Positions 44,841 to 54,391 are shown, numbered from the stretch's first letter. The stretch is DNA of 64,000 nt from Limnohabitans sp. (GCA_024642215.1 JAHEBO010000016.1:3241-67240); one strand, 5' to 3'. Made by a program: numbers and translations. Notes: generated by a model not told the origin, from the letters alone.

Positions 44841-45896
44841 ATGCAACTGGCACTGCCTCAAATTCAAGCGCACCTGCAAAAAGGTTTGCGCAGCCTGTAC
44901 GCCTTGCATGGCGATGAAGCTTTGTTGGTGCAAGAGGCGGCGGATGCCATTCGCGCCGCAGCGCGCAGCCAAGGGTTTACCGAGCGCAGCGTGCACGTGG
45001 TGTCGGGCGCACATTTTGATTGGAGCGAAGTTTTGGCAGCCGGCGGGTCCATGAGTTTGTTTGCAGACAAACAAATCTTGGAAATTCGCATCCCGACGGG
45101 CAAGCCTGGCAAAGAAGGCAGCCCCATGATTCAACAGCTGGCGCAAACGGCAGAAGGCAATGACAGCACCTTGACGCTGTTCATCTTGCCGCGACTGGAT
45201 GCGGCCACCAAAAAGGGCGCCTGGTTTGGCGCCTTGGACCAATACGGTGTGACAGTGCAAATTGACTCACTCGACCGTGCGCAGTTGCCCCAATGGATTG
45301 CCCAACGTTTGAAGCTTCAGGGTCAAAGCGTGGTGGCAGGCCAAGAAGGTCAAAATTGTTTGCAGTTTTTTGCCGACCGTGTGGAAGGCAATTTGTTGGC
45401 AGCCCACCAAGAAATTCAAAAGTTGGGTTTGCTTTTTCCTGCAGGCGAGTTGACGCAAGCCCAAGTCGAAAGCGCCGTGCTCAATGTTGCACGCTACGAT
45501 GTCTTCAAGTTGTCGGAGTCGGTGTTATCGGGTCAAATGGCGCGCGTACAGCGCATGCTCGATGGCCTGCAAGCCGAGGGTGAAGCGGCTGTGCTGGTGC
45601 ACTACACCTTGGCCGAAGACATTCGCGCACTCAAACGCGTCAAAGATGCCATGGCCGAAGGCAAGCCCCTGCCCATGGCCTTGCGAGAGCAGCGTATTTG
45701 GGGCGTTCGCGAAAAACTATTTGAGCGCGTCCTGCCGCGCTTGTCTGCCAGTCGTTTGGCCCAATTGCTGCAAAACGCACACCAGGTGGATGGCATTGTC
45801 AAAGGCCTTAAGGTGGCCGATTGGCCAACCGATCCGTGGCAAGCGCTGAACCGTTTGGCCTTGCGCTTGGCCAGTGCGTGTACCACTAAAAGCTGA
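44841..45896 (+). CDS. holA: DNA polymerase III delta subunit
   Basis: HolA is the clamp-loader subunit that opens the beta clamp. The 351 residues have an N-terminal AAA-like domain without ATPase motifs (LYALHGDEALLVQEAADAIRAAA) and the C-terminal helical collar domain. It follows lptE after 37 bases. In Burkholderiales the next gene is normally proA; here a four-gene block intervenes (46022-49764). Confidence 0.92.
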   Translation: MQLALPQIQAHLQKGLRSLYALHGDEALLVQEAADAIRAAARSQGFTERSVHVVSGAHFDWSEVLAAGGSMSLFADKQILEIRIPTGKPGKEGSPMIQQLAQTAEGNDSTLTLFILPRLDAATKKGAWFGALDQYGVTVQIDSLDRAQLPQWIAQRLKLQGQSVVAGQEGQNCLQFFADRVEGNLLAAHQEIQKLGLLFPAGELTQAQVESAVLNVARYDVFKLSESVLSGQMARVQRMLDGLQAEGEAAVLVHYTLAEDIRALKRVKDAMAEGKPLPMALREQRIWGVREKLFERVLPRLSASRLAQLLQNAHQVDGIVKGLKVADWPTDPWQALNRLALRLASACTTKS

Positions 45897-45963
45897 CGCC
45901 ACTTGAAGCGCTGTGCACTGTGAGGGCAATTCACACACGCCCTGATGAAGCCTTTGATTCGGC

Positions 45964-45991
45964 TTGAAAAGATCGGGCTTGGGCCTACACT
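45964..45991 (+). promoter_or_regulatory. Promoter of the tctC-leuCD-lyase block
   Basis: TTGAAA (45964-45969) and TACACT (45986-45991) are spaced by 16 bases, with an AGGAGA ribosome-binding site close to the following ATG at 46022. It supports a separate transcription unit after holA. Confidence 0.55.
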
Positions 45992-46021
45992 CACTGCATT
46001 CCAAACCAGGAGAGACAAGCC

Positions 46022-47026
46022 ATGCCATTGACCTTTGCTTTCGTACGCCGCAACGCTTTGTTGACTGTGGCACTGCTCGCTGCCCAATCATTGTTGCCAG
46101 CGCATGCCCAGACCAGCGCTGCAGACAGCAACTTCCCATCCCAAAGTATCAAAATTTTGGTGGGCTTTGCCCCCGGTGGCAGCTCCGACACGGTGGCCCG
46201 CATCATGGTGCCCAAGCTCACTGAGTTGTTCAAGCAAAACGTGGTGATCGACAACAAGCCCGGCGCAGGCGGCAACATTGCCACCGACTTGTTAACCAAG
46301 GCGACCCCTGATGGCCACACCATCATGCTGGGCACGGTGGGTTCTTTGTCGGTGAACCAGCACATGAACAAGCTGAACTACGACCCCGTCACCGACACTG
46401 CGGCCTTGAGCCTGTGTGTGGTGTTCAGCAATGTGTTGGTGGTCAACTCGGCCAGCGATGTCAAAACCTTTGATGACTACCTCAAGCAAGCTCGCCAAGA
46501 AAATTCCAAGATGTCCTTTGGTTCTTCAGGCATTGGCGGCGGAGGCCACTTGGCCGGTGAGTTGCTCAAAATTGCGGCCAACTTGAACAACCAACACGTG
46601 GCCTACCGCGGTGGTGCGCCAGCCATGAACGATTTGCTCGGCGGTGTGTTGCCCTCCATCTTCTCAAGCCCCACCGATGCAGTGCAGCACATTCAAACAG
46701 GCAAGTTGCGCCCGCTGGTCACCACCGGTGCCAAGCGCTTAGAAGCTTTGCCCAACGTGCCCACCATTGCGGAGTCAGGCTTTCCTGGTTTTGAGGCGAC
46801 CAATTGGTATGCCTTTGCCGCGCCCGCCAAAACATCCCCGGAAGTCATCAAGCGATTGAACGCGGCCTTGGTGGCCACTTTGAAAGATCCTGGTGTGGTG
46901 GCGCAGTTGCGCAAGCTGGGCTTAGAGCCTACGCCCACCACGCCAGCTGAAGCGGCCCGTTACATCAAGGCCGAAAGCGACAAGTGGGGCAGTGTGGTTC
47001 GCAAAGCGAACATCAAAGGCAGTTAA
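46022..47026 (+). CDS. Tripartite tricarboxylate transporter receptor (Bug/TctC family)
   Basis: This 334-residue periplasmic binding protein has a signal peptide (cleavage near AHAQ, about residue 29) and the Bug-family mature start FPSQSIKILVGFAPGGSSDTVARIM. It ends with the LRKLGLEPTPTTPAEAARYI region. It would deliver an organic acid to a TctA/TctB carrier, which is not encoded here, as usual for orphan Bug receptors in Burkholderiales. Downstream genes suggest a di- or tricarboxylate ligand. Confidence 0.9.
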   Translation: MPLTFAFVRRNALLTVALLAAQSLLPAHAQTSAADSNFPSQSIKILVGFAPGGSSDTVARIMVPKLTELFKQNVVIDNKPGAGGNIATDLLTKATPDGHTIMLGTVGSLSVNQHMNKLNYDPVTDTAALSLCVVFSNVLVVNSASDVKTFDDYLKQARQENSKMSFGSSGIGGGGHLAGELLKIAANLNNQHVAYRGGAPAMNDLLGGVLPSIFSSPTDAVQHIQTGKLRPLVTTGAKRLEALPNVPTIAESGFPGFEATNWYAFAAPAKTSPEVIKRLNAALVATLKDPGVVAQLRKLGLEPTPTTPAEAARYIKAESDKWGSVVRKANIKGS

Positions 47027-47043
47027 TTTTCAGAAAGCACATC

Positions 47044-48330
47044 ATGGGTTTGACCCTCGCAGAAAAACTATTGGCGCGCCACGCCGGTTTGCCAAGCACC
47101 CGAGCGGGTGACCTGGTGGTGGCCAACGTCAGCTTCGCCATGGTGCACGATGCGCGTGCGCCCAATGCCATTCGCATGGTGGAAAAAATGGGCGCCAAGT
47201 CTTTGCCCTTTGCCAACAAAACGGCTTGGGTGCTCGATCACTTTTCGCCACCGCCCACGGTGGAGGCGGCGCAAGGCCACACAGCCATGCGTAAATTTGC
47301 CGACGAACACGGCAGCGTGTTGTACGACATTGGCGATGGCATTTGCCATCAAGTGATGCCCGAAGGCGGGCACCTCACTTGCGGCGATTTGATTGTCGGC
47401 ACCGACACGCACTCAGTGACGTATGGCGCTTTCAACGCGTTTGGCACGGGCATTGAAGGCACCGACGTTAGCGCCGTGATGGCTACGGGCAAAGTGTGGC
47501 TGCGAGTTCCCGAGTCTGTGCGCGTGACCCTCAAAGGACGCTTGCAACCCGGTGTGTGGGCCAAAGACGTGACCTTGCACATGCTGGGCAAATTTGGCGC
47601 AGAAGGTTTGAACTACCGCGCCATTGAATACGTCGGCTCGGCTGTGCAGGCCATGGAAATTGACGACCGCATGACGCTGTGCAACCACGCCGCCGAGCTG
47701 GGTGCCAAAGCTGCATTGCTTGAGGCCGACGAAAAAACCTTTGCCTGGCTCAAAGCCCATGGTGCCAAAACACCTGCGCCATTGAGCGCCGATGCCGATG
47801 CGCATTACGTCGACCACTTTGAAATCGATGCATCGCAACTGGCCCCGCAAGTGGCGCGCAAGCATTCGGTGGACGACATCGTGTCGGCACATGAAGTGGT
47901 GGGCCAAAAAATCAATTTCGCTTTGATTGGCACTTGTACCAACGGCCGTTTGGACGACATCCGTCAAGCCGCTGCGGTGCTCAAAGGCAAGCGCGTGGCC
48001 AAAGGCGTGCGCATGATCATCACACCTGCATCGCGTCAAATCTATTTGGCCGCTGCGCGAGAAGGCTTGATCGAAGCCTTGACCGAAGCCGGTGCGTCCG
48101 TCGAAGCCGCTGGTTGCGGCACCTGCGTCGGCATTACCAATCACCTGATTCCGGGCGACCGCGAAGTGGTGATTTCCAGTGCCAATCGCAATTTCCAAGG
48201 CCGCTTGGGCAATCACGATGCCGACATTTGGTTGGGTTCTGCCGCCACCGTGGCCGCCTCGGCTTTGACTGGCTACATCACCGATCCACGCACTGTGGCG
48301 GGCGGCCAATGGGAGGCTTCACATGCTTGA
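47044..48330 (+). CDS. Aconitase-superfamily large subunit (LeuC/homoaconitase-like dehydratase)
   Basis: This 428-residue catalytic subunit has three [4Fe-4S] cluster cysteines: Cys298 in GTCTNGR, and Cys358 and Cys361 in AAGCGTCVG. It also has GTDTHSVTYGAFNAFGTGIEGTDV and NRNFQGRLG motifs, which place it with LeuC, homoaconitase and 2,3-dimethylmalate dehydratase rather than AcnA/AcnB. The ATG at 47044 matches the usual start; an in-frame start at 46984 lies inside the tctC gene. It overlaps its small subunit gene by 8 bases. Together they should (de)hydrate a substituted malate or citrate. Exact substrate unknown. Confidence 0.88.
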   Translation: MGLTLAEKLLARHAGLPSTRAGDLVVANVSFAMVHDARAPNAIRMVEKMGAKSLPFANKTAWVLDHFSPPPTVEAAQGHTAMRKFADEHGSVLYDIGDGICHQVMPEGGHLTCGDLIVGTDTHSVTYGAFNAFGTGIEGTDVSAVMATGKVWLRVPESVRVTLKGRLQPGVWAKDVTLHMLGKFGAEGLNYRAIEYVGSAVQAMEIDDRMTLCNHAAELGAKAALLEADEKTFAWLKAHGAKTPAPLSADADAHYVDHFEIDASQLAPQVARKHSVDDIVSAHEVVGQKINFALIGTCTNGRLDDIRQAAAVLKGKRVAKGVRMIITPASRQIYLAAAREGLIEALTEAGASVEAAGCGTCVGITNHLIPGDREVVISSANRNFQGRLGNHDADIWLGSAATVAASALTGYITDPRTVAGGQWEASHA

Positions 48331-48832
48331 TCACACCCTTCAAGGACGTGTTTACCGTTTGGGTGACGACGTCAACACCGACCTTAATTGCTCGGGCAAG
48401 TACTTGCCTGGCAAAGACGAAGCCTTCATTGCTGCGCAAGCCTTTGATGCGGTGTCACCCGGTTTTGCATCCCGCTTTGTGACGGGCAGTGTGATCGTTG
48501 CGGGCACGCACTTTGGCATCAACTCGTCGCGTGAACAAGCTGTTCACATCTTGCGACGCATGGGCGTGGCAGCCATTGTGGCGCCTTCGTTTGGGCGTCA
48601 ATTTTTTCGCAATGCCATCAACAATGGCCTGCCCGTGATTGAGTGTGATGTGGCGAGCATCGAAGAGGGCGACACGCTGCGCATCGACATGGCGGGGCAA
48701 AAATTAGAAGTCAGCAACCGCAACATGGTGCGACCTTTGGGCGCAGTGCCCGAAGCCATTTTGGCCATCTTGGCCGAAGGCGGCCTCATTCCTTTTTTGA
48801 AAAAATACCCCGATTGGAAAATCACAGCATGA
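48323..48832 (+). CDS. Aconitase-superfamily small subunit (LeuD-like)
   Basis: This 169-residue swivel-domain subunit pairs with the large subunit. It begins with GRVYRLGDDVNTDLNCSGKYLPG, a variant of the usual DDINTD...GRYL loop that sets substrate specificity, and has the family motif HFGINSSREQA (63-73) in place of NFGCGSSREHA. The departures argue against leucine biosynthesis. It overlaps the large-subunit gene by 8 bases and the lyase gene by ATGA, so all three are translationally coupled. Confidence 0.87.
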   Translation: MLDHTLQGRVYRLGDDVNTDLNCSGKYLPGKDEAFIAAQAFDAVSPGFASRFVTGSVIVAGTHFGINSSREQAVHILRRMGVAAIVAPSFGRQFFRNAINNGLPVIECDVASIEEGDTLRIDMAGQKLEVSNRNMVRPLGAVPEAILAILAEGGLIPFLKKYPDWKITA

Positions 48833-49764
48833 GTGGAAATCCAATCTCTGCGGAAAGTCAGCGCGCACTTACGCCGACGCAGTTGCGTCAACAATTGCGA
48901 GCCAAGCTGAAGCAAGCACAGCAGGGCGGCCCTGCGGTGGTGGCCCCTGGCGTGTTCGACGGCTATGGCGCGCGCATGGTGCAACAACTCGGATTTGAAG
49001 CGGTCTACATGACCGGCAACGGCGTGTCGGCCACCTTGTTGGGCCGCCCCGATGTGGGTTTGGTCGACTTGTCTTTGATGTCCGGTCATGCCCGCCGCGT
49101 GGCCTCGTGCGTCAACTTGCCGCTCATTTGCGATGCCGATACCGGTTATGGCAACGTGGTTGGCGTGCGCCGCACCATCGAAGAATTTGAAGCGGCAGGG
49201 GTGGCGGCCATTCACATGGAAGACCAAATTTCGCCCAAACGCTGCGCCCAATTGCCGGGCGATCGCAGTGTGTTGCCGTTCCGCGAGGCCGTTGCCAAAA
49301 TTGAAGCGGCCGTGGCGGCGCGCAAAGACGATCAGTTCATGATCATTGCCCGCACCGACAGCGTGGGCGCCGAAGGCCTGGCCGCAGGCATTGCCCGTGC
49401 GCAAGTCTTTCAAAAAGCTGGCGCCGATGCTGTGTTCGTCGAGCTGAAAGCCCATCCCGGCTTGCTGGACGATCTGAAGCAAATCTCAGACGCTTTGACC
49501 ATTCCTTGCACCGTCAACATCGATGCCGGTGGTCCCTTGCTCGGCTTGCCCGCAGCCCAATTGCACACCCATGGCGTGGCCTTGGCCATTTACCCCGCCT
49601 TGCTGCGCAATGCGGTGGGTTTTGCCATGCGCGAGGCCTTGCAGCACTTGCAAAACGACGGCCACACCCTGGCGGCCAAGCCGCGCCAGCTCACTTCCAA
49701 AGAGTACAACGACTGTTTAGGGCTGCCAGAAGTTGAGAATTGGGAGCGTCAGTTCCCCGTTTGA
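48829..49764 (+). CDS. Isocitrate lyase/PEP mutase-family lyase
   Basis: This 311-residue TIM-barrel enzyme has the Mg-binding DADTGYG (102-108), the EDQ motif (131-133) and catalytic-loop KRCA (137-140, Cys139), where isocitrate lyase, PrpB and dimethylmalate lyase usually have K(K/R)CG. It should cleave a 2-hydroxy acid such as a substituted malate or isocitrate to pyruvate, glyoxylate or succinate. The ATG at 48829 overlaps the small-subunit stop; a start at 48814 is less likely. With the dehydratase it gives hydration-then-cleavage chemistry, as in the dimethylmalate pathway of Eubacterium barkeri (analogy only). Confidence 0.85.
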   Translation: MSGNPISAESQRALTPTQLRQQLRAKLKQAQQGGPAVVAPGVFDGYGARMVQQLGFEAVYMTGNGVSATLLGRPDVGLVDLSLMSGHARRVASCVNLPLICDADTGYGNVVGVRRTIEEFEAAGVAAIHMEDQISPKRCAQLPGDRSVLPFREAVAKIEAAVAARKDDQFMIIARTDSVGAEGLAAGIARAQVFQKAGADAVFVELKAHPGLLDDLKQISDALTIPCTVNIDAGGPLLGLPAAQLHTHGVALAIYPALLRNAVGFAMREALQHLQNDGHTLAAKPRQLTSKEYNDCLGLPEVENWERQFPV

Positions 49765-49788
49765 GCACAAGAGTGCGAAAATAGGGGC

Positions 49789-51054
49789 ATGAACGCATCC
49801 ATGCAGACCCTCGGGCAACAGGCCAAAGTTGCCTCCGCCTTGATGGCCAAAGCCTCTACGGCTTCTAAAAACAAAGCCTTGAAACGCTTGGCAGCCTTGC
49901 TGCGCGAGAGCACGGCTGCCCTGCAAATCGACAACGCCAAAGACCTGTCGCGTGCAGCGTCAGCGGGCTTGTCCGCGCCCATGGTCGATCGCTTGCGCCT
50001 CACGCCCAAGGTCCTTGAAACGTGTGCAGAAGGTTGCGAACAGCTGGCCGCCATGCCCGATGTCATCGGCGAAATTTTGGGCATGAAGCAACAACCCAGC
50101 GGCATTCGTGTGGGGCAAATGCGGGTGCCCATTGGTGTGTTCGGCATGATTTTCGAAAGCCGTCCCAACGTCACCATTGAAGCTGCCAGCCTGTCGATCA
50201 AGAGCGGCAACGCTTGCATTTTGCGCGGCGGCTCTGAAGCCATTGAGTCCAACAAAGCGCTGGCCTTGTTGGTGCAGCAAGCCCTGCAAGAGTCAGGTTT
50301 GCCAGCCGATGCGGTGCAGTTGGTGCAAACCACCGACCGCGAAGCGGTGGGCCAACTCATCACCATGCCCGAGTACGTTGACGTCATCATTCCTCGCGGC
50401 GGCAAAGGCTTGATCGAGCGCATCAGCCGCGATGCCAAAGTGCCTGTTATCAAGCACCTGGATGGCAATTGCCACACATACGTGGACGATCCTTGCGATG
50501 TGGCCATGGCCGTCAAAGTGGCCGACAACGCCAAAACGCAAAAGTACAGTCCCTGCAATGCCAGCGAAGGCTTGTTGGTGGCCCAAGGTGTGGCCGCAGA
50601 ATTTTTGCCACTCATTGGCAAGGTCTATGCCGACAAGGGCGTTGAAATGCGTTGCTGCCCCAAATCCAAGGCCATCTTGTCGCAAGTGGCTGGCGCCAAA
50701 CTGGTGGAAGCCACCGAGCAAGATTGGTTTGAAGAGTACTTGGCGCCCATCATCAGCATCAAGGTGGTGGACGGTCTCGACCAAGCCATCGCCCATATCA
50801 ATCATTATTCAAGCCATCACACCGATGCCATCCTCACGCGCAACCACATGCATGCGCAGCGCTTCTTGCGCGAGGTCGATTCGGCCAGCGTCATGGTCAA
50901 TGCCAGCACGCGTTTTGCCGATGGTTTTGAATTTGGACTGGGTGCCGAAATCGGCATCTCGACCGACAAGTTTCACGCCCGAGGTCCTGTCGGGATTGAA
51001 GGCCTCACCTCACTCAAGTACGTTGTGCTGGGTGAAGGCGAAGTCAGAAATTAA
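49789..51054 (+). CDS. proA: Gamma-glutamyl phosphate reductase
   Basis: ProA reduces gamma-glutamyl phosphate to glutamate semialdehyde in proline synthesis. The 421 residues have the catalytic Cys256 in PCNASEG, the [13 protein letters not shown] motif and the [30 protein letters not shown] aldehyde-dehydrogenase core. It lies 24 bases after the lyase gene and 11 bases before gshA. Its usual neighbour holA is upstream, beyond the inserted carboxylate block. Confidence 0.96.
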   Translation: MNASMQTLGQQAKVASALMAKASTASKNKALKRLAALLRESTAALQIDNAKDLSRAASAGLSAPMVDRLRLTPKVLETCAEGCEQLAAMPDVIGEILGMKQQPSGIRVGQMRVPIGVFGMIFESRPNVTIEAASLSIKSGNACILRGGSEAIESNKALALLVQQALQESGLPADAVQLVQTTDREAVGQLITMPEYVDVIIPRGGKGLIERISRDAKVPVIKHLDGNCHTYVDDPCDVAMAVKVADNAKTQKYSPCNASEGLLVAQGVAAEFLPLIGKVYADKGVEMRCCPKSKAILSQVAGAKLVEATEQDWFEEYLAPIISIKVVDGLDQAIAHINHYSSHHTDAILTRNHMHAQRFLREVDSASVMVNASTRFADGFEFGLGAEIGISTDKFHARGPVGIEGLTSLKYVVLGEGEVRN

Positions 51055-51065
51055 CAAAGGCTGCT

Positions 51066-52361
51066 ATGGTTCCGCATTTAGTCACTGCCCTCAACGGGCC
51101 CATCAACGAACTCGAGCAACGCGTGCTCGACTCCATGCCCGCCATTGAGCGCTGGTTTCGCCTCGAGTGGATGGAGCACACACCGCCCATTTACACCTCG
51201 GTCGACATTCGAAACGCCGGCTTCAAACTGGCGCCTGTGGACACCAACTTGTTTCCAGGCGGCTGGAACAACCTCTCGCAAGAAATGCTGCCTTTGGCCG
51301 TGCAAGCGGCACAGGCGGCCATTGAGAAGATCTGCCCCGAGGCCAAAAACCTGCTGATCATTCCCGAGAACCACACGCGCAATACGTTCTATTTGAGCAA
51401 CGTGGCGCAACTTCAGCGCATCTTCCACATGGCCGGTTTGAATGTGCGCATTGGCTCGATCAATCCCGAGATCAAAGAGTTGACGACGATTGATTTGCCA
51501 GGCGGCGAGCAAGTGACCTTGGAGCCGGTGCTGCGCTCTAAGCACCGTGTGGGTTTGAAAGACTTCGACCCTTGCACCATTTTGCTGAACAACGATTTGT
51601 CGGCCGGTGCACCTGGCATCTTGGAAGACCTGCATGAGCAACACTTGTTGCCACCGTTGCACGCCGGATGGAGCGTGCGCCGCAAAACCTTGCACTTCCA
51701 AAGCTACGAAGAAGTCTCTAAGCGTTTTGGCAAGCTGTTGGGCATTGACCCCTGGCTCATCAATCCCATGTTCAACCAATGTGGCGATGTGAATTTTGCC
51801 GAAGGCCTGGGCATTGAGGCACTGCGCAGCAACGTTGATGCCTTGCTGACCAAAATCAAGCGCAAGTACAAAGAGTACGGCATCAACGAAAAACCGTTTG
51901 TGGTGGTCAAAGCCGACAACGGCACTTATGGCATGGGCATCATGACTGTGCGCGATGTGGCCGACCTCGATGTCCTCAACCGCAAAACGCGCAACAAGAT
52001 GAGCGTCATCAAAGACGGCCAGGTGGTCAGCGATGTGATCATTCAAGAAGGTGTGCTCACCAACGAACGCATGAACGATGCCGTGGCCGAACCCGTGGTC
52101 TACATGATGGACCGCTACGTGGTGGGCGGCTTCTACCGCGTGCATGCCGAGCGCGGTGTGGACGAGAACCTGAATGCGCCTGGCGCCAGTTTTGTGCCTT
52201 TGGCTTTTGCCGACACACCGCATTTGCCGCAGCCGGGCATGAAGCCCGGCGCCAGCGTGCCCAACCGCTTCTACATGTATGGCGTGATTGGCCGTTTGGC
52301 CATGTTGGCCGCCAGTTATGAGCTGGAAGCCACCGATCCTGAGGCAGAGGTGTACGACTAA
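51066..52361 (+). CDS. gshA: Glutamate-cysteine ligase, proteobacterial PF08886 type
   Basis: GshA makes gamma-glutamylcysteine from glutamate, cysteine and ATP, the first step of glutathione synthesis. The 431 residues (FAPVDTNLFPGGWNNLSQEMLP in part, TRNTFYLSN, KADNGTYGMGIMTVRD, EGVLTNERMNDAVAEPVVYMMDRYVVGGFYRVHAERG in part) match the PF08886 family, which is found in betaproteobacteria and differs from E. coli GshA. The usual gshB is not downstream; kup is. The 11-base gap from proA suggests co-transcription. Confidence 0.9.
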   Translation: MVPHLVTALNGPINELEQRVLDSMPAIERWFRLEWMEHTPPIYTSVDIRNAGFKLAPVDTNLFPGGWNNLSQEMLPLAVQAAQAAIEKICPEAKNLLIIPENHTRNTFYLSNVAQLQRIFHMAGLNVRIGSINPEIKELTTIDLPGGEQVTLEPVLRSKHRVGLKDFDPCTILLNNDLSAGAPGILEDLHEQHLLPPLHAGWSVRRKTLHFQSYEEVSKRFGKLLGIDPWLINPMFNQCGDVNFAEGLGIEALRSNVDALLTKIKRKYKEYGINEKPFVVVKADNGTYGMGIMTVRDVADLDVLNRKTRNKMSVIKDGQVVSDVIIQEGVLTNERMNDAVAEPVVYMMDRYVVGGFYRVHAERGVDENLNAPGASFVPLAFADTPHLPQPGMKPGASVPNRFYMYGVIGRLAMLAASYELEATDPEAEVYD

Positions 52362-52435
52362 AGTGTGTATTTTGGCGCGGCAGTTGCTGCGCCGCAACAT
52401 TTCCAAACAGGCCTGTCTTTTAGAGTTTGGACCCC

Positions 52436-52498
52436 ATGGCAAAGAACGCAAAACAGGCGCAGAATCGCGTTCATTCTGAACAACAAGCCCAGCCCTGA
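52436..52498 (+). CDS. Possible 20-residue leader peptide upstream of kup
   Basis: An ATG at 52436 opens a frame for a 20-residue, Gln/Ala/Asn/Lys-rich peptide, unlike any family I recognise. Its stop codon is inside the loop of the terminator-like hairpin at 52486-52515 and its last codons cover the 5' arm, so a translating ribosome could stop that hairpin from forming. The ribosome-binding site (TTTGGA, about nine bases upstream) is weak. It may be a leader peptide or a chance frame. Confidence 0.25.
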   Translation: MAKNAKQAQNRVHSEQQAQP

Positions 52499-52515
52499 TG
52501 CTGGGCTGATTTTTT
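52486..52515 (+). terminator. Terminator hairpin abutting the kup start codon
   Basis: AGCCCAGC / GCTGGGCT (8-bp stem, loop CCTGAT), then GA and six T residues. The T-run ends at 52515 and the kup GTG is at 52516. It could end gshA transcription or act as an attenuator of kup. There is no room for a normal Shine-Dalgarno between the hairpin and the start. Confidence 0.8.
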
Positions 52516-54384
52516 GTGTCTTCTAGCAAATCTTCTCTAGCCGCCTTAACCCTAGGCGCTATCGGTGTGGTGTACGGCGACATCGGCACCAGTGTGTTGT
52601 ATGCGATGAAAGAGGTGTTTGGCTCCGGTCATGTACCTTTCACGCCCGAGAATGTCTACGGCATTCTGTCTATCTTCTTCTGGACCCTGACCACCATCGT
52701 CTCAGTCAAGTACGTCAGCTTGGTGCTGCGTGCCGACAACCACGGTGAAGGCGGTCTGGTGGCCATGCTGGCGCTGGCGTCGCAATCGGTCAAAGACAAG
52801 CCGCAATTGCGCAAAGTGCTGTTGATGGTGGGCATCTTTGGCACTTGTTTGTTTTATGGCGACGGTGTGATCACGCCGGCCATCTCTGTGCTGTCTGCAG
52901 TGGAAGGTTTGGAGGTGGTCTCGCCCACCTTTAAGAAAGCCGTGATTCCACTCACGCTGATTATTTTGTTTGGCTTGTTTGCCGTTCAAAAAAGAGGCAC
53001 TGCGGGCATCGGCAAATTTTTTGGTCCTATCACCGTGGTCTGGTTTGCTGCCATCTCGGTCTTAGGGCTGTACCACATTGCCACGCAACCCGAAATTTTG
53101 TGGGCCATCAGTCCCCATTACGCCATCCGTTTCATTTGGGACTTTCCAGGTATCACCTTCATTATTTTGGGTGCCGTGGTCTTGTGCGTCACAGGGGGTG
53201 AAGCCCTTTATGCCGACATGGGCCACTTTGGCAAAAAACCAATTCGCTTGGCGTGGTTCAGTGTGGTGATGCCCTCACTTACTTTGAATTATTTCGGACA
53301 AGGCGCGCTGCTCTTGAGCAACCCAGAAGCCGTCAAAAATCCCTTTTACATGATGGCACCCGAGTGGGCCCTGATTCCCTTGGTGGGACTGGCCACACTG
53401 GCCACCGTGATTGCCTCACAAGCCCTGATCACCGGCGCGTTCAGTGTCACCAAGCAGGTGATTCAGTTGGGCTATTTGCCGCGTTTGCAAGTGCTCCACA
53501 CCAGCGTCAAAGAGACCGGTCAAATTTACATGCCCTTCGTCAACTGGGGTTTGTTTGTGCTGATCGTGTTGGCTGTGGCCTTGTTCAAGTCGTCAAGCAA
53601 TTTGGCGGCGGCCTACGGCATCGCCGTGTGTACCGACATGCTGATTACCACCGTGCTCACCTTCTTTGTGATTCGCTACAGCTGGAATTTGCCACTGTCA
53701 CTGTGCATTGGTGCAACGGGATTTTTCTTTGCGGTTGATTTTGCGTTCTGGGCGTCCAACCTTTTGAAACTGTTTGAGGGCGGTTGGTTTCCGCTCGTCA
53801 TTGGCGGTGGCATCTTTTTACTGATGATCACTTGGAGTGATGGCCGCAGGTTGCTCAACAACTCGCTCAAGGCAGACTCATTCAGCTTGGTTGATTTCTT
53901 AGAAGCCATTTTTGTGGCGCCGCCTGTGCGCGTTGAAGGCACTGCCGTTTTCTTAACGGCTGAAACGGGCAATGTGCCCAATGCTTTGCTGCACAACTTA
54001 AAGCACAACAAGGTCTTACATCGCCAAAATTTATTTGTGACGGTGCGCAGTCATGAAGTGCCTTGGATTGGCATGAACAAGCGTTTGGAAATTGAACCTT
54101 TGGGTCACGACTGCTGGCAAGTGATTGTCAACTACGGATTCAAGAACGATCCCAATTTGCCTCAGGCTTTGGAGAGCTTGAAGGGCCACGGCGCAGAACT
54201 CGATCCGATGAGCACCAGCTATTTCTTGTCGCGCGACATTGTCATTCCCACCATCGGTGGCGGCATGGCCACTTGGCGTGAAAAGCTGTTTGCGCAAATG
54301 CACTTGAACGCCAGTGCGGCGGCCGAGTTCTTGAAGCTGCCCAACAACTCAGTGGTGGAGTTGGGCTCCAAGATCGAAATTTAA
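52516..54384 (+). CDS. kup: Low-affinity potassium transporter Kup
   Basis: This 622-residue K+/H+ symporter has about twelve TM helices in the first 430 residues and a hydrophilic C-terminal tail. The N-terminus [20 protein letters not shown] and the [22 protein letters not shown] segment are diagnostic. The frame has a stop at 52507-52509, so GTG 52516 is the only upstream start candidate, directly after a terminator-like hairpin. It may be regulated by the PTS-Ntr system (ptsN at 36949). It converges on psd with seven bases between. Confidence 0.93.
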   Translation: MSSSKSSLAALTLGAIGVVYGDIGTSVLYAMKEVFGSGHVPFTPENVYGILSIFFWTLTTIVSVKYVSLVLRADNHGEGGLVAMLALASQSVKDKPQLRKVLLMVGIFGTCLFYGDGVITPAISVLSAVEGLEVVSPTFKKAVIPLTLIILFGLFAVQKRGTAGIGKFFGPITVVWFAAISVLGLYHIATQPEILWAISPHYAIRFIWDFPGITFIILGAVVLCVTGGEALYADMGHFGKKPIRLAWFSVVMPSLTLNYFGQGALLLSNPEAVKNPFYMMAPEWALIPLVGLATLATVIASQALITGAFSVTKQVIQLGYLPRLQVLHTSVKETGQIYMPFVNWGLFVLIVLAVALFKSSSNLAAAYGIAVCTDMLITTVLTFFVIRYSWNLPLSLCIGATGFFFAVDFAFWASNLLKLFEGGWFPLVIGGGIFLLMITWSDGRRLLNNSLKADSFSLVDFLEAIFVAPPVRVEGTAVFLTAETGNVPNALLHNLKHNKVLHRQNLFVTVRSHEVPWIGMNKRLEIEPLGHDCWQVIVNYGFKNDPNLPQALESLKGHGAELDPMSTSYFLSRDIVIPTIGGGMATWREKLFAQMHLNASAAAEFLKLPNNSVVELGSKIEI

Positions 54385-54391
54385 CTGAACG

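Noticed and set aside
51078..52589. A 503-residue open frame on the minus strand opposite gshA
   Set aside because: It mirrors the gshA codons (high His/Val/Gly from reverse-complemented frames), has no recognisable domain and overlaps the confident gene completely.
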